64,000 bases of DNA from the NCBI RefSeq assembly GCF_019649055.1, contig NW_026570225.1, positions 2,852,001 to 2,916,000 on the forward strand. Reading direction: 5' to 3'. Shown in pieces: positions 23,234-37,200 of the stretch. The first letter of the stretch is position 1. Every line of letters starts with the position of its first letter. The translations under genes were made by a program, and so were the position numbers. The stretch is from Paramacrobiotus metropolitanus. Lineage: Eukaryota > Tardigrada > Eutardigrada > Parachela > Macrobiotidae. The notes under the pieces were generated by a model, which was not told the origin of the DNA, searched no databases, and saw only the letters and a list, made by a program, of their open reading frames with translations.

Positions 23234-25821
23234 TTATTTTGTGCGCTCAAGGAATTTGGAAAATAGTTTGTCCAATTTCATGGCTGCTGCTAGGTTTCCT
23301 TTCACCTTGATCTTCCCCGACATCACCGCCATTGTTGCGTCACTTCGGCCCGTAAATACGGCCATAAAGGTGTCCTTTTTCATAATCATTGTACACAAAG
23401 GATCAGCCTGCACATTCTCTTGACTCACGGTACGCTTCTTACCATCCAAAAACCATTTCTCGCCTAAAGCAATTTCAAATTTAAAAACCATATCCACGAA
23501 GCTAGGCTGATGGAAACTAAAGGATGCCGTTATAACCGCCTGTTTGTAAGCCCGCAAAGCGATTCGCGCTTCTCTTACCATCGATGTCAAATACATAAAC
23601 ACCGTCGAGTTTAACATCAGGCTGCGCCTTCAAAACCATTTCGACCTCCGAAAACACGACAGCAACCGAATCCGTTTCGGTGGCACTCTTTTCGACATTT
23701 CCAGAATTTTCAGCGCTTCTGCCACTTCTGTTTCGAATGCCGCTGTGCGCCGGTAAGACATCCTTTCCAATATCATCATCGATAAATCCGTCCAGAAGTA
23801 AACGATCTCCTTTTTCCATAGCATATCCATCGAAATTGGAAACACCACTCTCACGCAGTATATGTTCATCCAGCACAATGTGACCAGTGTACTCTCGGCT
23901 GTTTCTCGTAACGACAGCGTAAAATGCATCTGCGAAACAGAAACTAACGTTAACTGAAGTTTCCACTTTCACTCACAAGAGTCACGACAAGAACCTGTAA
24001 TTGTGAATTTGTGGTAAAAATTGTTTTTCATCCTCCCATACTATTTAGATATCAATATCATGTACGGGTTTACCTGCACAAATTTCTGGCTTCCGGCAGC
24101 TCTTTGCGGCTTCGTCTCCACCCAGCATATTCATCGCGGCAGTCCAAATGGCTAAAAGATAAAAAGCAGCCAGATAGATTAATTTGTCAAGGTTTTTCGT
24201 TTCGTTATTGTTCCACCATTTCTCAGAAACAATCTACAATTATAAATTTCGAGTAGAAATACTAATGATACCTTCATACAGAACGCTACCATGCCACCAC
24301 AAAATGCAAAATGTGACATAAAGTTAAAATGCAGTTAACCATTCATTACCGGTACGAGGCCACAATCCATTAACCGCAATGCCATCATCCTTAAACTCTT
24401 CCGCCATACCTGCCCGACAACAAAACCATCAAACCGTTAACGAGCATTATTATTCTGACGTGTTTCCATCTTACCTATGACACACATGGACATTCCGTAC
24501 TTGGCCATTGTGTATGCGACATGGTTTCCAAACCAGACTGGTCGCAGACTCAAGGGTGGACTCAGGTTCAGAATGTGAGGATTTTTACTGTAAACAAGTT
24601 GCAGAAGGAAATTGAGAACATTTGAGCCTGGACGAAGAAGCTATGGCGGAGACAAATGTATTTAGTACCTCTTCTTCAAATACGGAATGCACAGTTTGGA
24701 TCTGCAGAAACAACTGTTGTAGTAGTTACAACAAAACGGCGCATGAAAACCGCTAACCGCACGTTAGAAACGTCCCACGAGCATTGATCTGCTGCATCAG
24801 ATCGAATCGCTTCATCGGTGTATCCAGAGTACTCGTGAGAGAAATAGCGCTGGCATTGTTCACGAGCTGAAAGAATTCAGTAAATCCAAGGTTACGATAT
24901 CTATTATACACATCGTAAAATATTTAGCAAACTGGACGGTATTATAGTAAGTTTACACTGCACATACAGTACCGTAACACACAAATCGTTTATGGTTTTG
25001 TGCAGACTCTTGAATTTAATGATGTTGAATTATTAAATTTAAATGTCTTTGCATTCTGCGAAAAAGTATTTCTTCGGTCGTATCAGTATGTAGAAGAAGG
25101 CGCACTTACTATGTCTATTCCGCCAAATTTCTTTACCGCTTCTTCGACCGCCGATTGAACCTACAAAAAATGACAGGTTCAGTCTGCGTCAAACAGCAAG
25201 TTCCATCGCTTCCGTTGTTATCGCTTACTTGAGCTTCCTCGCGAACATCAACTTGAAGAGGAAGACACCTTCCACCAGCAGCTTCCACTGTGAAGAAAAT
25301 TGTCAGATAAAGGAAACGTTTAATTTAAACTCCCTCCAATAAATCGTAAAACGAAATGTTCCCATTATTTTACCCTCTTCCGCAGCAGAAAAGATGGTTC
25401 CTTCGAGTTTAGGATTTGGTGTGGCAGACTTCGCAGCAATGACCACATTAGCTTTATCCTTGGCGGCTACAAAAGCAGGCACTCAAAATTCAAAATAAGT
25501 TTGCTTTCCGACGGATCAATAGCTTCAATGAGCAGACTAATATGGCAGCCAACATTGCACGAAACATCGTGCACAGGTTTACCTCTTAATGCAATCGCTT
25601 TCCCAATTCCACGCGATGCGCCGGTGATAAATACGGTTTTACCAGCTAACTTCCTGCAAATATAACGAGCACCTACAATTCCAGTTAAAAACAGATCATT
25701 TACAAAAGCCGCATGCAACTTGGAAACTTGCTTGATGCAGCAAACTGCAAGCAGGCAAAAACTGGAAACCGCACACATCTCTTTAGAAATCTGGACCCCC
25801 GACCTACCCAGAATTATGCAT
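23234..25821 (-). CDS. HSDL2: Hydroxysteroid dehydrogenase-like protein 2 (SDR + SCP2 domains)
   Basis: Twelve exons in transcript order: 25808-25821 (14 bp, MHNS), 25583-25653, 25374-25466, 25229-25287, 25110-25160, 24763-24866, 24669-24701 (33 bp), 24475-24587, 24350-24409, 24074-24151, 23579-23929, 23234-23463. They total 1257 bp, or 418 residues, the length of human HSDL2. The SDR domain has TGASRGIG (cofactor loop), LVNNASAISL, LNLSPPLSLRPVWF, the catalytic YTMAK, and WPRTAIWTAAMNML. After a Ser/Glu-rich linker comes an SCP2 sterol/lipid-carrier domain (YVFDIDGEKWFLD, TMAVMSGKIKVKGNLAAAMK). In mammals HSDL2 acts in fatty-acid metabolism in peroxisomes and mitochondria. The C-terminus here is LERTK, without a canonical peroxisomal SKL-type tripeptide. 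It is head-to-head with MMAB. Confidence 0.95.
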
Positions 25822-26370
25822 CTTGATCTGGATCACAAATAAAATGAAATCCACAACAAAGTGGTGCAGTACGAGAGCAAAAGCACCGAAAATGTCGGTT
25901 TAATATAAGACCAGAACGAATCAAAACTTTCCCACAAAGCTTTTTCAAAAAAAGGGAGAGGTGTGGAACAGCTGATTGCAGAAGCCCTAACGCGCTACTC
26001 AAAATCAGCTGACCGCCTCCTATGTGTGGACGCGTATCGAACAGGCTTCTTTACTGTGACCACCTGGAAACGTATGTTATCTTGCATTATTTTTTGCATG
26101 CAAAAATAACAACATTGCAGAATGCAAAATACAAAATCAGATCATTTGGATTTTGGAGTTCCTCTCCGTCTCGGCTCTTATTGTTCTGATTTTGAAAGAC
26201 GAGACTCGTGCATGAGTCTTTGTTGGAGGTAGAATTTTAGTGCTTAATGCTCGCAGTAGAGTCAAAATACTTACTGGACTTCATTGACTTTTTCTGGTGT
26301 ACGGGTACGGAGTTTTCGCAGCTGCATGTTTGAAATAGTACTCTGAGTACCGTAATCATTTTCTGCGGAC
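25822..26370. promoter_or_regulatory. Shared upstream region of divergent HSDL2 and MMAB
   Basis: About 550 bp separate the two start codons. The region must contain both promoters if the first exons are correct. It holds a 62-codon minus-strand frame (25814-26002) that is out of frame with HSDL2. No TATA box was convincing. Confidence 0.4.
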
Positions 26371-28147
26371 ATGACATCGATAATCCAGAGCCAGCGCGTA
26401 TTGTTAAGTCAGATTTGCAGAGCAAGACTCTTGGCGTAAGGATTTCTGTTTCGTTCGTATTCTACATCAAAAATATTATTGTGGTACTTGAGCATGGGAT
26501 TTTGTTCTAGTTGGCTTGATATTGGTTTAGAGTGCCGAAGCAAAATGGCAAGTGGCGGCTATCAATCAGCGACGACTCATCAGCGAAAACGATTCCCAAG
26601 TTTCGTATCTACACGAAAACGGGCGATAAAGGTAACACCGTAAATTTCGGTGTACTACTGTACACGCGTACTATTACTGCTGTTTTCTCCATAAACAGGA
26701 ACGAGCGCCACGTTTACCGGCGAAAGACGCTCTAAGACCGATTTGATATTCGAGGCGCTTGGAAGTACAGACGAATTAAGCTCGACAATTGGGTAAGTGA
26801 CCATCAGTCGCAAAACTTTGCTGTTTCGTTTTTTACCCAATTAACTCAACGGAACACGGAAAAAGCGTTGCAAAAAATTTTTAATTTCAATTACGAAATA
26901 AGAATATGCCATCTCGGATGCAAAGAAGCTCTGCCGTACCTTTTGTTTAACCTTGCCTTGATTGTACAGGCTTTATTTAATTAATAATTATTGAACACGA
27001 AGCTTTTTTATCTGGATCCCTGCTACCAAAATTACTCAGTTTTATTTTGTCTGTTGGAATGTCAAATGGAGTTGAGGAATACACCGTCATCTGAAAACCG
27101 ATCGATTAAATTATCCACAGTCCACATTTTGGAAATATAGGTAGTGGCCAAAACAAAATCGTGGAAATCTTTCAAAATGGGTGGCTGACATTAATTCTGT
27201 TGAAATGAAAATTGGCGATAATCAAGCTACCACTCAAATTTTGTCAAGCCTCCAAAAGGATGGCAAATGAAAAATCATTCTCGTTTACAAACCATTCCAT
27301 GTCCGTCGCGACTTATAAAACGCAACTTCAGGATGATAAAAGCTTTTTTGTAGCATAATAATTTGCAACCATTTCCTTGTTACAGCACTTAAACGCAAAA
27401 CCGTTTTCAGAGTAGCTCGCGAGTTTGCGTCCGAGTTTGGGCATGACTTCGACAAGGAACTGGAAGAAATTCAGTGCATCTTGCAGGATGTCGCGTCTGC
27501 TTTGGCCACGCCGAAAACATCAGCCCGCGAAGCGCACTTAGGTAATTCAATGCATGGTGTGAATGGTATGTTTATGTGCTTGTGTTTCTGCTAGTGATAG
27601 ATGAATGGGAGCTTCTAAATCCGCAGTTCGCTTCCTACGAGAATCAGCAGTTTATTGAAATATATCTGAATTGTTAAAGCTGGTGATTTCTGGTAGCTCG
27701 GACGGTTTTTTCTATGGACCATGTTACGAGCTTAGAAGAACGGATCGATAAGATGGAGGAAGACCTGCCAGCCCTCAAAAACTTCATCTTACCGGTACAA
27801 TTTGGAGTGGTTGTCATACATGTTATTACACTTTGTCGCTAGAACAATGTTTGTATTCATATTACAAATGGAGTGTTGCAAAGTGTGTTCTTCATTATAT
27901 CACGCAGTCGGGTGGAAAGACCAGCGCTTTCCTCCATCAAGCGCGTTCAGTGTGTCGGCGTGCGGAGCGTGCAGCCGTGGCTCTGGTCGAGAGCGGACAA
28001 GTGGACGGAGAGCCCTTGAAATTTCTCAATCGCCTCAGTGACTACTTGTTCGTTTTGGCGCGCTATGCGTGTCTGAAGGAAAATAAGGTGGAAAAAATCT
28101 ATGTCAGACCACAGCCGGAGAAAATCCCTCGAAAACAGCCGCCGTGA
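26371..28147 (+). CDS. MMAB: Cob(I)alamin adenosyltransferase, mitochondrial (MMAB type, PduO family)
   Basis: Six exons (26371-26435, 26531-26631, 26699-26792, 27411-27541, 27697-27794, 27908-28147) give 242 residues. The N-terminus ([20 protein letters not shown]) is Arg-rich, without acidic residues, like a mitochondrial presequence. PduO-type motifs follow: [31 protein letters not shown] (ATP binding), [38 protein letters not shown] and [16 protein letters not shown]. The enzyme makes adenosylcobalamin for methylmalonyl-CoA mutase. All introns are GT-AG and the phases agree throughout. It is divergent from HSDL2. Confidence 0.95.
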
Positions 28148-28961
28148 TGTGTCGACAATAATCGGATCAGATGAATGATGTACCGTAAATGTTTCTGTAT
28201 GCGGAGGTAATTATCAGCATAATCGCTCAGTAATTACTGTTGATGTCTCATCTCTTGTGCGGAACTGGAAATATACTGAGCGCTGCAGTGGCTGCTGCGA
28301 TAGACCGGTTTTGTCGACTAATCACTGCGGATAGATATCTTTTTGCGATACTATTTCGACATTTTGCAGTAGTATTTGCTTTAAATTTTATATTTGTAAG
28401 TTCTTCAAAATGCAGTTAAACCGATGTCTGAATCGATAGTTGTGCTGTCGGTTTTTCGAACAGAATAGTTTTTTTGCAGCTCCTTATCATTCTTTGCATA
28501 AGTATAGCCATAACATGACTGTTTCCTACTAATTTTACGGTAGTTTTTTTTTCTGATGTTTTAAAATACGGTTCGAATTTTGACTGTTAACAACTTAACA
28601 TGTTTACTAAAATGAAAAATCTGCTTAGCAAAGTGATATCCACAAATACTGCACGTACTTACTTAAAGAACAATTATAACAAACAATTTGAGACAGCATT
28701 TCAAAACAGGCAGCTATCTTCGTATTTGGTCCCAAATTCCAAGGTTTAGAAAAATGCAGGAAAATAACAAACAAACATCTAACAAACACTGTCCCATAGA
28801 AACCATCTAAATTAAGACCACAACTTTAGCAATGCCACAATTTTGTTTAACGAACCGGATAAAAGAAGGTTTTGCTGAGACACTTGCATGGGCTTTGCTC
28901 GTTTTTCGGTTTGGGCTTCGTCATAGGCCTAAGGCCCTAAACCCATACTGCTCCGCCTCTG
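28148..28961. other. Convergent spacer between MMAB and the SBSPON-like gene
   Basis: AT-rich 3' flanking DNA of both genes. No open frame with family similarity, RNA gene or repeat was seen. Confidence 0.5.
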
Positions 28962-31900
28962 TCAGACGAATATGAAGGACTGAGAATCGCTCTGTGGGCA
29001 GCGGCAGTCCAGTTCGCGTGATGTTAATATCCATTTCCCGTGACATCCATTGGCTAACATGGCGCTCCATCGTGTTTCCGTATTTAATAGCCCTTGACCT
29101 TTACATCTGCGAAATATATCAAACATCAAGCTTAAACGCATATTTCATGTTGGGCATTAAGTATTATCAGTTCCAAAATCTTATCTCAAGTACATGCAGG
29201 GATTTGGACGTTCTATTAAGCAAACCACACTGTACGTAATGCGTTGCGCCTATGTACAAGAGGGGAATAACTGGATTGATCACTCGTAACACACAATCTA
29301 CTAGGAACCAGCTTGACTGCACGCCAAAATGACCTATTGTGTATAACAGATCTACAAATACTTTGAATTTTGCATATATTATTAAAAATGCACACGTTTA
29401 TAAAGCAAGTAAGAGCCACAAACTGTATTTGTCTTATTCTCAAATGTATGGACAAACAAGCCTATCGTGGATTGTAAAACAATGGTGGGTATAAGTATAA
29501 CTATCCATCATACAGAAAAAGTTATACCAAATTACCAACTATGTGTTACCATTGTGTACTTCCTTTTGCAATAACTAGAGCGAAACATTATTTCATTAAA
29601 ATTAATGTTTGTTGTAATGCATAACAACTCAGATACGGTTAACCGAAAAACTGCTACAGTTACTTACACGATCGATAACGCATGTTTAAATAATCAACTA
29701 CACCGATATTGTGCTGACCTGAAGCCAAGGTTATTCTTCATTGCGCCTTTCTGGCATTCCACACAAACGCGTACACTATCCTTGAAGATTGATGACCACG
29801 TTTCCAGCTGGCAGCGTTTAGCGGCTTTCGTTATTTGGAAAAACGAACAATACCTGAAATGGAAACCAGATTACATTGTTTACGGCAGCGCGTGAAGTGT
29901 TTTGTTACGGCCGACAATAACCATTCAACCGGCTGCCCAGAAACGTGTTAGTTGTTATGATAACTTACTCTCGGCTGGATTCTTCCGCGGGATCCTTCGG
30001 ATATCTCAACAGTAAGTTGTGTCGAATATCCTTTGAATCATTGTTATGTCGAGCGGTACCAAAGACGGCCGGGAGCAGCGCTGCAACCTCTAATCAGACA
30101 GAAACAATGAGAAATGCTCAGTTTGCATAATCCTTTTGTCTTTTGAGTATATAAAATGCATCACTGACAGCTTAAGTAAATGCGACATGCGTAGTATGCG
30201 GTTCGAAGCTTTATAAATTAGATTTTTCAGTATATAGTCGGTAAATCTTATTTTATTGCGACTATGGCTTGCAAACAGCAATACTGAGTATATTATGCTC
30301 TAGAGAACTGTTCAATTCTTGGATACGTAATAGCACTGTAAATTCTGTAATTATTAGTGTGATTATTGATATACACCTCTGTATTCGTGCCGTTTGGTGC
30401 ATTCTGTATTGAAGCACGCACGCGACTGCAGCAACGCCGGGCACAGGCGTCCGCCGTTCGATGCTTCCTGCAGAACCTGTCTGCGCCGGCTCATTTTTCC
30501 CACTCCACAAGCAGACGAACACGTACTCCAATTTCCCCACGCTGAGACTATGCAGTCTTGAACTACAGAACGATAATTTGCAGTTAAAATAATATTTTTA
30601 TAAACAGTTTATTATCGTCGTGCATATCATCAGTACCAAAGTGTATGTTTTAAATAATATTGTTTGTATAAATGCATTCGCAGAATTATAAAATGCTCGT
30701 AGTTTTTTGCTCTGTAGGCAGGATGCTTTTAAGTTTAATTTAACATAAGAGACAATAATTTAGTTTATACTGACTTCGTACAAATTACTCTTCAGCTAGT
30801 TAAATAGGATATTCTCATATGACGTGAATCATAACCAAGCACAAACGTTAACATCGCATCCCTGTTAAAAGACAGCGGCCATAATTTCGAGCATTTCCGG
30901 TAGTTGTTGCCGCAAACATTCATAGGCTAGCAGAAAATTTGCTATTTGGTTAAACCAAAGCAAGCTTGATACGCTATTGCTATGTAAAAAATCACTACTG
31001 TTTGTAGCTATCGTCAATAATCAATCTTGCGGAGAATGCAATCCATCTGGAAGTGGGAGCGGAAATGCATCGTGCTATGGATTCTCCTGAAAAGCGGGTG
31101 TAAGCGTAATTCCATTCATGGGAGCGGGTTCACCAATGCCGGCGCATGTGAACTGCACAAAAGAATCCTTGAGTGCTTTCTTAAAAAACTATTGCTACAT
31201 TGATCCAGCTAGCGGTCATGGGCTTGACCCAAAAAACTGTTAACTGCATGGTGAGATGATAGATTCAGATGCACATACATTTAAATGTCGCCCGATGCAA
31301 TCAATAACATTTTTAGCTGCACCACACATCGTTAACTTCTGATCATTGTTGCCAATCAAAGAGCGCAGCTACGCTATGACCTCTAACAATGGCTTATGGG
31401 ATTCCTAAACGCTTCACATTAGACAAAAGCAACAAACATGACAGTGCCCCTTTATATGCGCTCTGACATTTTAAGGAAGATCACACGCTTGGTGATTTAT
31501 GGATTTTAAAGGATCTTTCAAATGTTTTAGATGGTAAGCCAAAGTTGTTATATGCATTGTGCGCAGTCAGCGTACGGAAGATGCCGAGCTTGAAAGCCGG
31601 TATACGGAAGATACGTATCTGCGATATTGCGGTGTAATGCCACCAAATAAATAAAATGATGATTGTAACGTATTTTTACCGTTTCCTGCGACGGCTCTAC
31701 ATACGCGGATAAGCGGATAAATAGAAAAATTATCTGCAAATGCAGTTAACTTAATTTATCAACGTACGTGCACACATCAGAAAATTAGTTTAACGCATGT
31801 ACAGTCACTATGAACGCCAGTCACAGAATTATTTTTTTTGTGCTAAATTATTTGTACTTTTGACTGGAAACCGGTTTTTCTTTTTCTTGGACAGCCGTTA

Positions 31901-34161
31901 CAGTCGGCTTTTGTTGAAAAGATTTGAAGAAAAGTAGGTTAGCATACCATTTTTGAAATCATGCACTTCATCACTTTCTACAAAATCACCCAGAACTGAC
32001 CGCTTGATTTAGTGGTGAAGTGTGGCGATAACGATCAGCGTTGTAATTAAATCAACTATCCATTATCTGTCCTTTTGAAAATCAAATGGTAAATAGCGCT
32101 GGGCGGCAGCAGAACCAACAGCAAAACGGTATTACTCGTATATCGCGGCAAGTATCAAGTGATGCCATTTGCGTGCGTACTACACTAATATTTCTTTTCG
32201 ATTATAATACATTTGCGAATTCTTTGCTGGAGCCTAGAACCCCTCTGCTAGATCAGTTCACTGACAAGTGGCAACTTAACAAAATCAAATTGTTGAAAAC
32301 CAAGTCACACAGAAGTTACTCTTATAAAACTACATAAAAAACTATTATGCGCTGGTAACCTGTACTGCCAACGTAAAAGTTAAAATCGAAGAAATAATAA
32401 AAAAACGTTATTTTATACCGAAGTATACGAAACTACGATTGCCCAGTTAATACCTGTTATAATTTTTTATGTTCATGCAAACGCATTTTTTAGCGGTTAA
32501 GCAGATCACACAAGTGCAAATTAAAATAAAACTCGTTTAAGACGAGGACTTTTCAAATCCCAAGATTAGTACCGATATCCATGCACACTGCACTACATAA
32601 TTACTCTAACGAACTGACCATTAAAATATGTCATTCAGTGGGCACATAATTCAGCTAAGCGCAAAAGTTTATTAATCCCTAAAGCACAGGAACACTGGGA
32701 CATGTCTAGAAAATAGTGCGTTGAGTAATTGTTGCAATTTAAAACCAATTTTCTGTCCCATAATTCATGGACTTGTAATCCTTTGAAACATGATGGGCAC
32801 ATGTTTATTCAGAATGGCTAGCCGTGCTGACGGCAAGGATTATGTTTCTTGTATCATAATGTCAGAAGGGTGTTGCCGTTACGCCTGTCCGTACAATGGT
32901 CAAGCCGTCTAATAGCTTTAAATTTAGGAAAAATAGCGGCTGACACCGTCCTGGGTTTGAAAAAGACAAATAAAATATACGAGTGTAAATTATTATGGTT
33001 CACTACACGATCGGTGTAAAAGGATGCCGCACCTACATGCAAAGTTAGTGCATAAAAAATTAAAAAAGAAATTGAATAATTACTTGAATTCCTACTGCTT
33101 ATCGCTGAATGCTTAATTAAAAGCGCATACGTACTTTGCAGATACAATGTTAATTGTGCATTTGTATTTGTCTACATTGCGAGATAGAATAATTCGCCTT
33201 ATGAATAGTGTTTTAGTTTCTATTTGCAAACGACCTATTGTTAAGAACACAACACAGCTTCACTGCAGCAGAGCTATAAAAGGTAATAAAACACAAGGCG
33301 ACTGTCCCGTGTCCCTTACCTAATTGTTATTTGGCTAGAGGAGTCCTGCAGACTGCCTACAGTCTGCGCGTAATTGAGTATCGTGGGCTACAATGCTAAT
33401 AAACTCTTTGAAGTCTGATGAGTATTTAATTCCGTCTCGCAGGGAGTTACGTGTGATACAGGTATTGTATTGTGCGGTATGTCTTATGCGCAACAAAGAA
33501 GAAGCACTATCTATAAATAAAGTCCGGTCACTTAGGTATGTCTGCGTTTGTCGTCCACTCTTAAACAAGATTATCGATTATGTCTGGACTATTGTACAGG
33601 TAACATTCCAACAAAGCGATGCGCACAGAACGTCAGAAATAGGAACCTGGAATTTTTTGTAAAACACTCCAGAAAGTAAATACCGTTATACGGCAATAAC
33701 AGGCAGAGACTCAGAACCGATTGTAGTCTACCATAGTATTAAAGGGCAGAGATTACAGAACAAGCAACTGTGCTGTTTTCGAAAGGTGACTTGCATAGAG
33801 AGGCCGACGTGGGCTACATGTTTGTTAATTTTTCCTGACATTTTCCCTTGATACGAGTATTGTCATATTGACATAAGGACAACTTACCTCCGCAATAAGA
33901 ACGCAAATCATGACAGCAGTCGCCTAATGTTAAACATGACTCGTCGCAATAACACCGGATGGTCCGATTCGTATCCAAGTCTTCGATGATGGAATTGGGG
34001 TGGAATTCGGATACAACACAGGAAGAATCACGTCCGCTGCAGCACATTTGTCTGTCGCGGCATCCTAATGGTTCATAATCAGATGATTGGCCGGTCGCAC
34101 CGGATATCAGACCACATGCCGGGAGAAGCGTAACAAGCAGGACAACAGCCCAGGGCGTCAT
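28962..34161 (-). CDS. SBSPON: Secreted somatomedin B + thrombospondin type-1 protein (SBSPON/RPESP-like)
   Basis: Five exons: 33888-34161, 30377-30562, 29969-30089, 29719-29853, 28962-29106, 861 bp or 286 residues. The ATG at 34159-34161 opens a signal peptide (MTPWAVVLLVTLLPACGLIS). A somatomedin B domain follows (MCCSGRDSSC ... RCYCDESCLTLGDCCHDL), then a TSP1 repeat (AWGNWSTCSSACGVGKMSRR, with GGRLCPALLQSRAC). The C-terminal region has LLPAVFG, EYCSFFQITKAAKRC, VRVCVECQKG, RCKGQG, RWSAMLANGCHGKW and CRCPQS, in the order seen in vertebrate SBSPON. It is probably an extracellular matrix component. The donor after exon 4 could also be a few codons later (before GTGTAG) in the same phase. Intron 1 is 3.3 kb. 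Confidence 0.9.
30563..33887. other. Long first intron of the SBSPON-like gene
   Basis: 3.3 kb of AT-rich DNA with short open frames on both strands. None has recognisable domains or flanking splice sites that convinced me of a nested gene. Confidence 0.5.
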
Positions 34162-34249
34162 CGTCAGGTGCAGCCGCGCAGGCACAGCGGATGACCGGGA
34201 AGCAAGAGTACAGTGCGTTGCCGCTTCCCGATTATTATTATTATTTCGG

Positions 34250-34262
34250 TGTATATATAAAT
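34250..34262 (-). promoter_or_regulatory. TATA-like box upstream of the SBSPON-like gene
   Basis: On the minus strand the sequence TTTATATATA lies about 90 bp before the start codon at 34161. An (ATT)n tract (34231-34246) lies between them. The spacing fits a TATA box with a short 5' UTR. Confidence 0.35.
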
Positions 34263-37200
34263 GTATGTGCAGTTGGCAGTACTGGGCAGATGAGGGATAA
34301 GGGCCAAATAGATCCTAATAAATTTCCCGCCTGATCTGCAATGTCCATATGGGAAACGTGATCTCTTAAAGATGGTTAAATGATGCCGTTTTGTTTGACG
34401 TGGTCAACTTCGGTGCTGGACTCTACGATAAGATTAATATAGTACATCTTCAGTCCCTTAATCACACCGGTGCGCACTTAAACACTGCCCTCAAGATTAC
34501 AAAGCGTGTACAGAGAGTGAGAGAGATAACGATCTATATATTTGAATCTCATTATTCCGAGCTTGTATGTAATTAAAGTCTGAATTTAAGTGTGTCATTT
34601 ATTTACTGCATCTGCCGGAGCATAAGGAAAACCGGCTAAACGACAAAGTCCGTTCGTCTATACTTTCGTACGGTACATCACTTGATTCTAGCTAGCTTCT
34701 AGCAGGCGGAAAATTTATTTTTAAGAGTACATCGCAGTATACAACTATAATCACAAAAGAATCTCAAAACAAGATGGAAATAAGTAGTACAGAGTGCGGT
34801 ATGTGCGGGAGATGTGAACACTGTTGCTACTGGGAAAAGTAGACAGAATTGCATTTACCTATTAAAGTATCGATGTACATCGGTAAACAGTATTCAGGCT
34901 ATAGTTTACTTCTACTTTGGATTATTATGTACTTCTACTACTCTAGTGTAAATAATTTCTTTAAATTATTTGTTAAGATTAAAAGGCCGTTACAATCTTA
35001 CGCTGTACGTACCGCGATATGTTCAGCGAGCATCATCCATGACAATATAATGTCAACGGCACACTTTCCACATGAAGAAAATTCAGTGATGGTACAAAAT
35101 GCCGGTTGTTAGCAAAAAATTTCCCTAGAATAGCAGCAGCAATTGAAAATGACCATTAGTCACAAGGAGAATCAGTAAATTCGGGCGTCGGTGTATACAG
35201 CAGTGTCCTCTGTAATTTGTGGCCGAAAACGGTATGTTGAGCGCTTTTTACCCGGGCGTAATAAGCCCTCTATAAGCCATCAATCAACACTGTCCAATAT
35301 GAACACAGCAGCAGCGCCCACAGAAAGACGAAATATAACCGTGATGTCCGAATCAAGTCAGCATTAAAAGACAGAGAAATGAATATGAAAGAGAAAAATC
35401 TTCTCACGCCATCGACATGTCAAGCGGTGAAAATTGGCTTAACTACCGTGCTCTGGACAGTGGAGCCGAAAAAACCGCGCGCTCTCAATTCAGCAGCAGC
35501 ATACAACGCCAATTGTAAATTCTCTGACTTTTCTGAATATATTTACTCTGTTTCCGGTAGAATTACGTAGTGGTCAAGCTGGCCTAGAGCGGGTCTAATT
35601 GTTAATTTACACAGTACCGTCGTGCCATGGCAAACAAAAAATCACTCAAAGCATCCACTGACCGACGCGCGTAACACTGGCAATTACTGTATCGCGTTGA
35701 ATTGCGAATAGCCATAATCGCCAATCAAAGCAACCTCACAACTGTCCTCAAACATAACTGATCTTCATAATTGAAAGATCATCTTGCTGCGGTCAGACGG
35801 TGTTTTCGGCGCTTACATACTCTTCGCATGCAAAGCAAAGACTCCGCTGGCCCCTTCCATAATTCGCCCCAGGAAAGTGGGCGGAGTCAACGAAGAAGCA
35901 CCGGCAACGGGCAAAAGTGTTTGCATAATGCAGCTTACGAATATCAGCAAAATCGACTACGTGCTCACTTGTCAGTTAGTTTAGATAGACTCAGAGTTCT
36001 CAAAAGTTCTTTTAATCAAGGTTTTGACTGTGCATATTTTCAGTTATTTGTGTATTAGAGATGGGGCTGTTCATTAGCACCATACACAGTGGCTAGTCAT
36101 ATGAAATTTAAATTTCCGCTAGATAATAATTATTGCACAATAAATTTGCATACGTGTTAATACGACGCTTCAGCATTTTGGTTTGCATACTGTACTGTAA
36201 ATCATCCAGGGAGCTGGTACAGTATCTATATGACATTAAAAATTATTAAATGGCACGAATGGTTTGGAGAACTATGTTAGCAAAGTAACACTAGCGCTTT
36301 TCTGCATTATAAGTTTTAAGTATTGTATTATCAGTTGAATAGTGCATTATGAGTTAGATTAGCAATTATGGCGAAATGCATATTTTACATATTATAATTT
36401 ACTTCTCTCACTTACTGCCGGTTAGCTTTGATACTCTTGGCTTTGAACTTTATCATCATATCTGTATGTCGGATGATCGGCCAGTCGAAGCATCCGTTCA
36501 TCGCGGAGCGAATGGAATTTTGTGTAAATTAATAGCAGTGATGGCTGTTGATCATTGGGATTTGTATCTCATTAGCGCATTCTTCGAACCTTATGTGTTT
36601 TTCGTGTTCGGCCATTAAAAGTTGTTGCTAATCAGGAATGCTAATCTTTTTGTTTTGCTGGCTTATTGTTAGCGGGATAAACCACGTCTAACATGAATTT
36701 ATCTCTATCTCAATACCGACCGCGTCGTCGACGGATGGACGCCGGTGGTCAAGATTGAAGACTTCTGTTTTATAAGACCGCCAACATCAGTGGTCAGTTA
36801 GCCCTTGAGGCTTGCTGCTGCATTGTATCAAGAGTTGAACGCTGCCGGATCAAGCGCAGTTAACAGCTGTAAATCTTCTTTTTGGTTCCGCTATGCGAAC
36901 CGTTCACTAGGCGCACGACTCTTTTAATCAGATATTTTGCCAGCAAGTTATGGTGGGATTAAAAGAGCAACAAGAAATCAATTACGTCTTTATTCGCAGC
37001 GGTTAACATTCATGCAGTGAAGACTGGCGCGGAAAATATAGCCGCATTAAATATGTAGAGTTGCTTTTCTGGCCGTTAAAATCTGATGCTGCAGTAAATT
37101 TGCCATTGATGCTTAGCGGGCTGACCGAAGGCTATTCCTATGTTGTGTTAAACCCCAGTAAAGCGGAAATTAACGGCTCGTGATTTTATGCGAAACCCAA

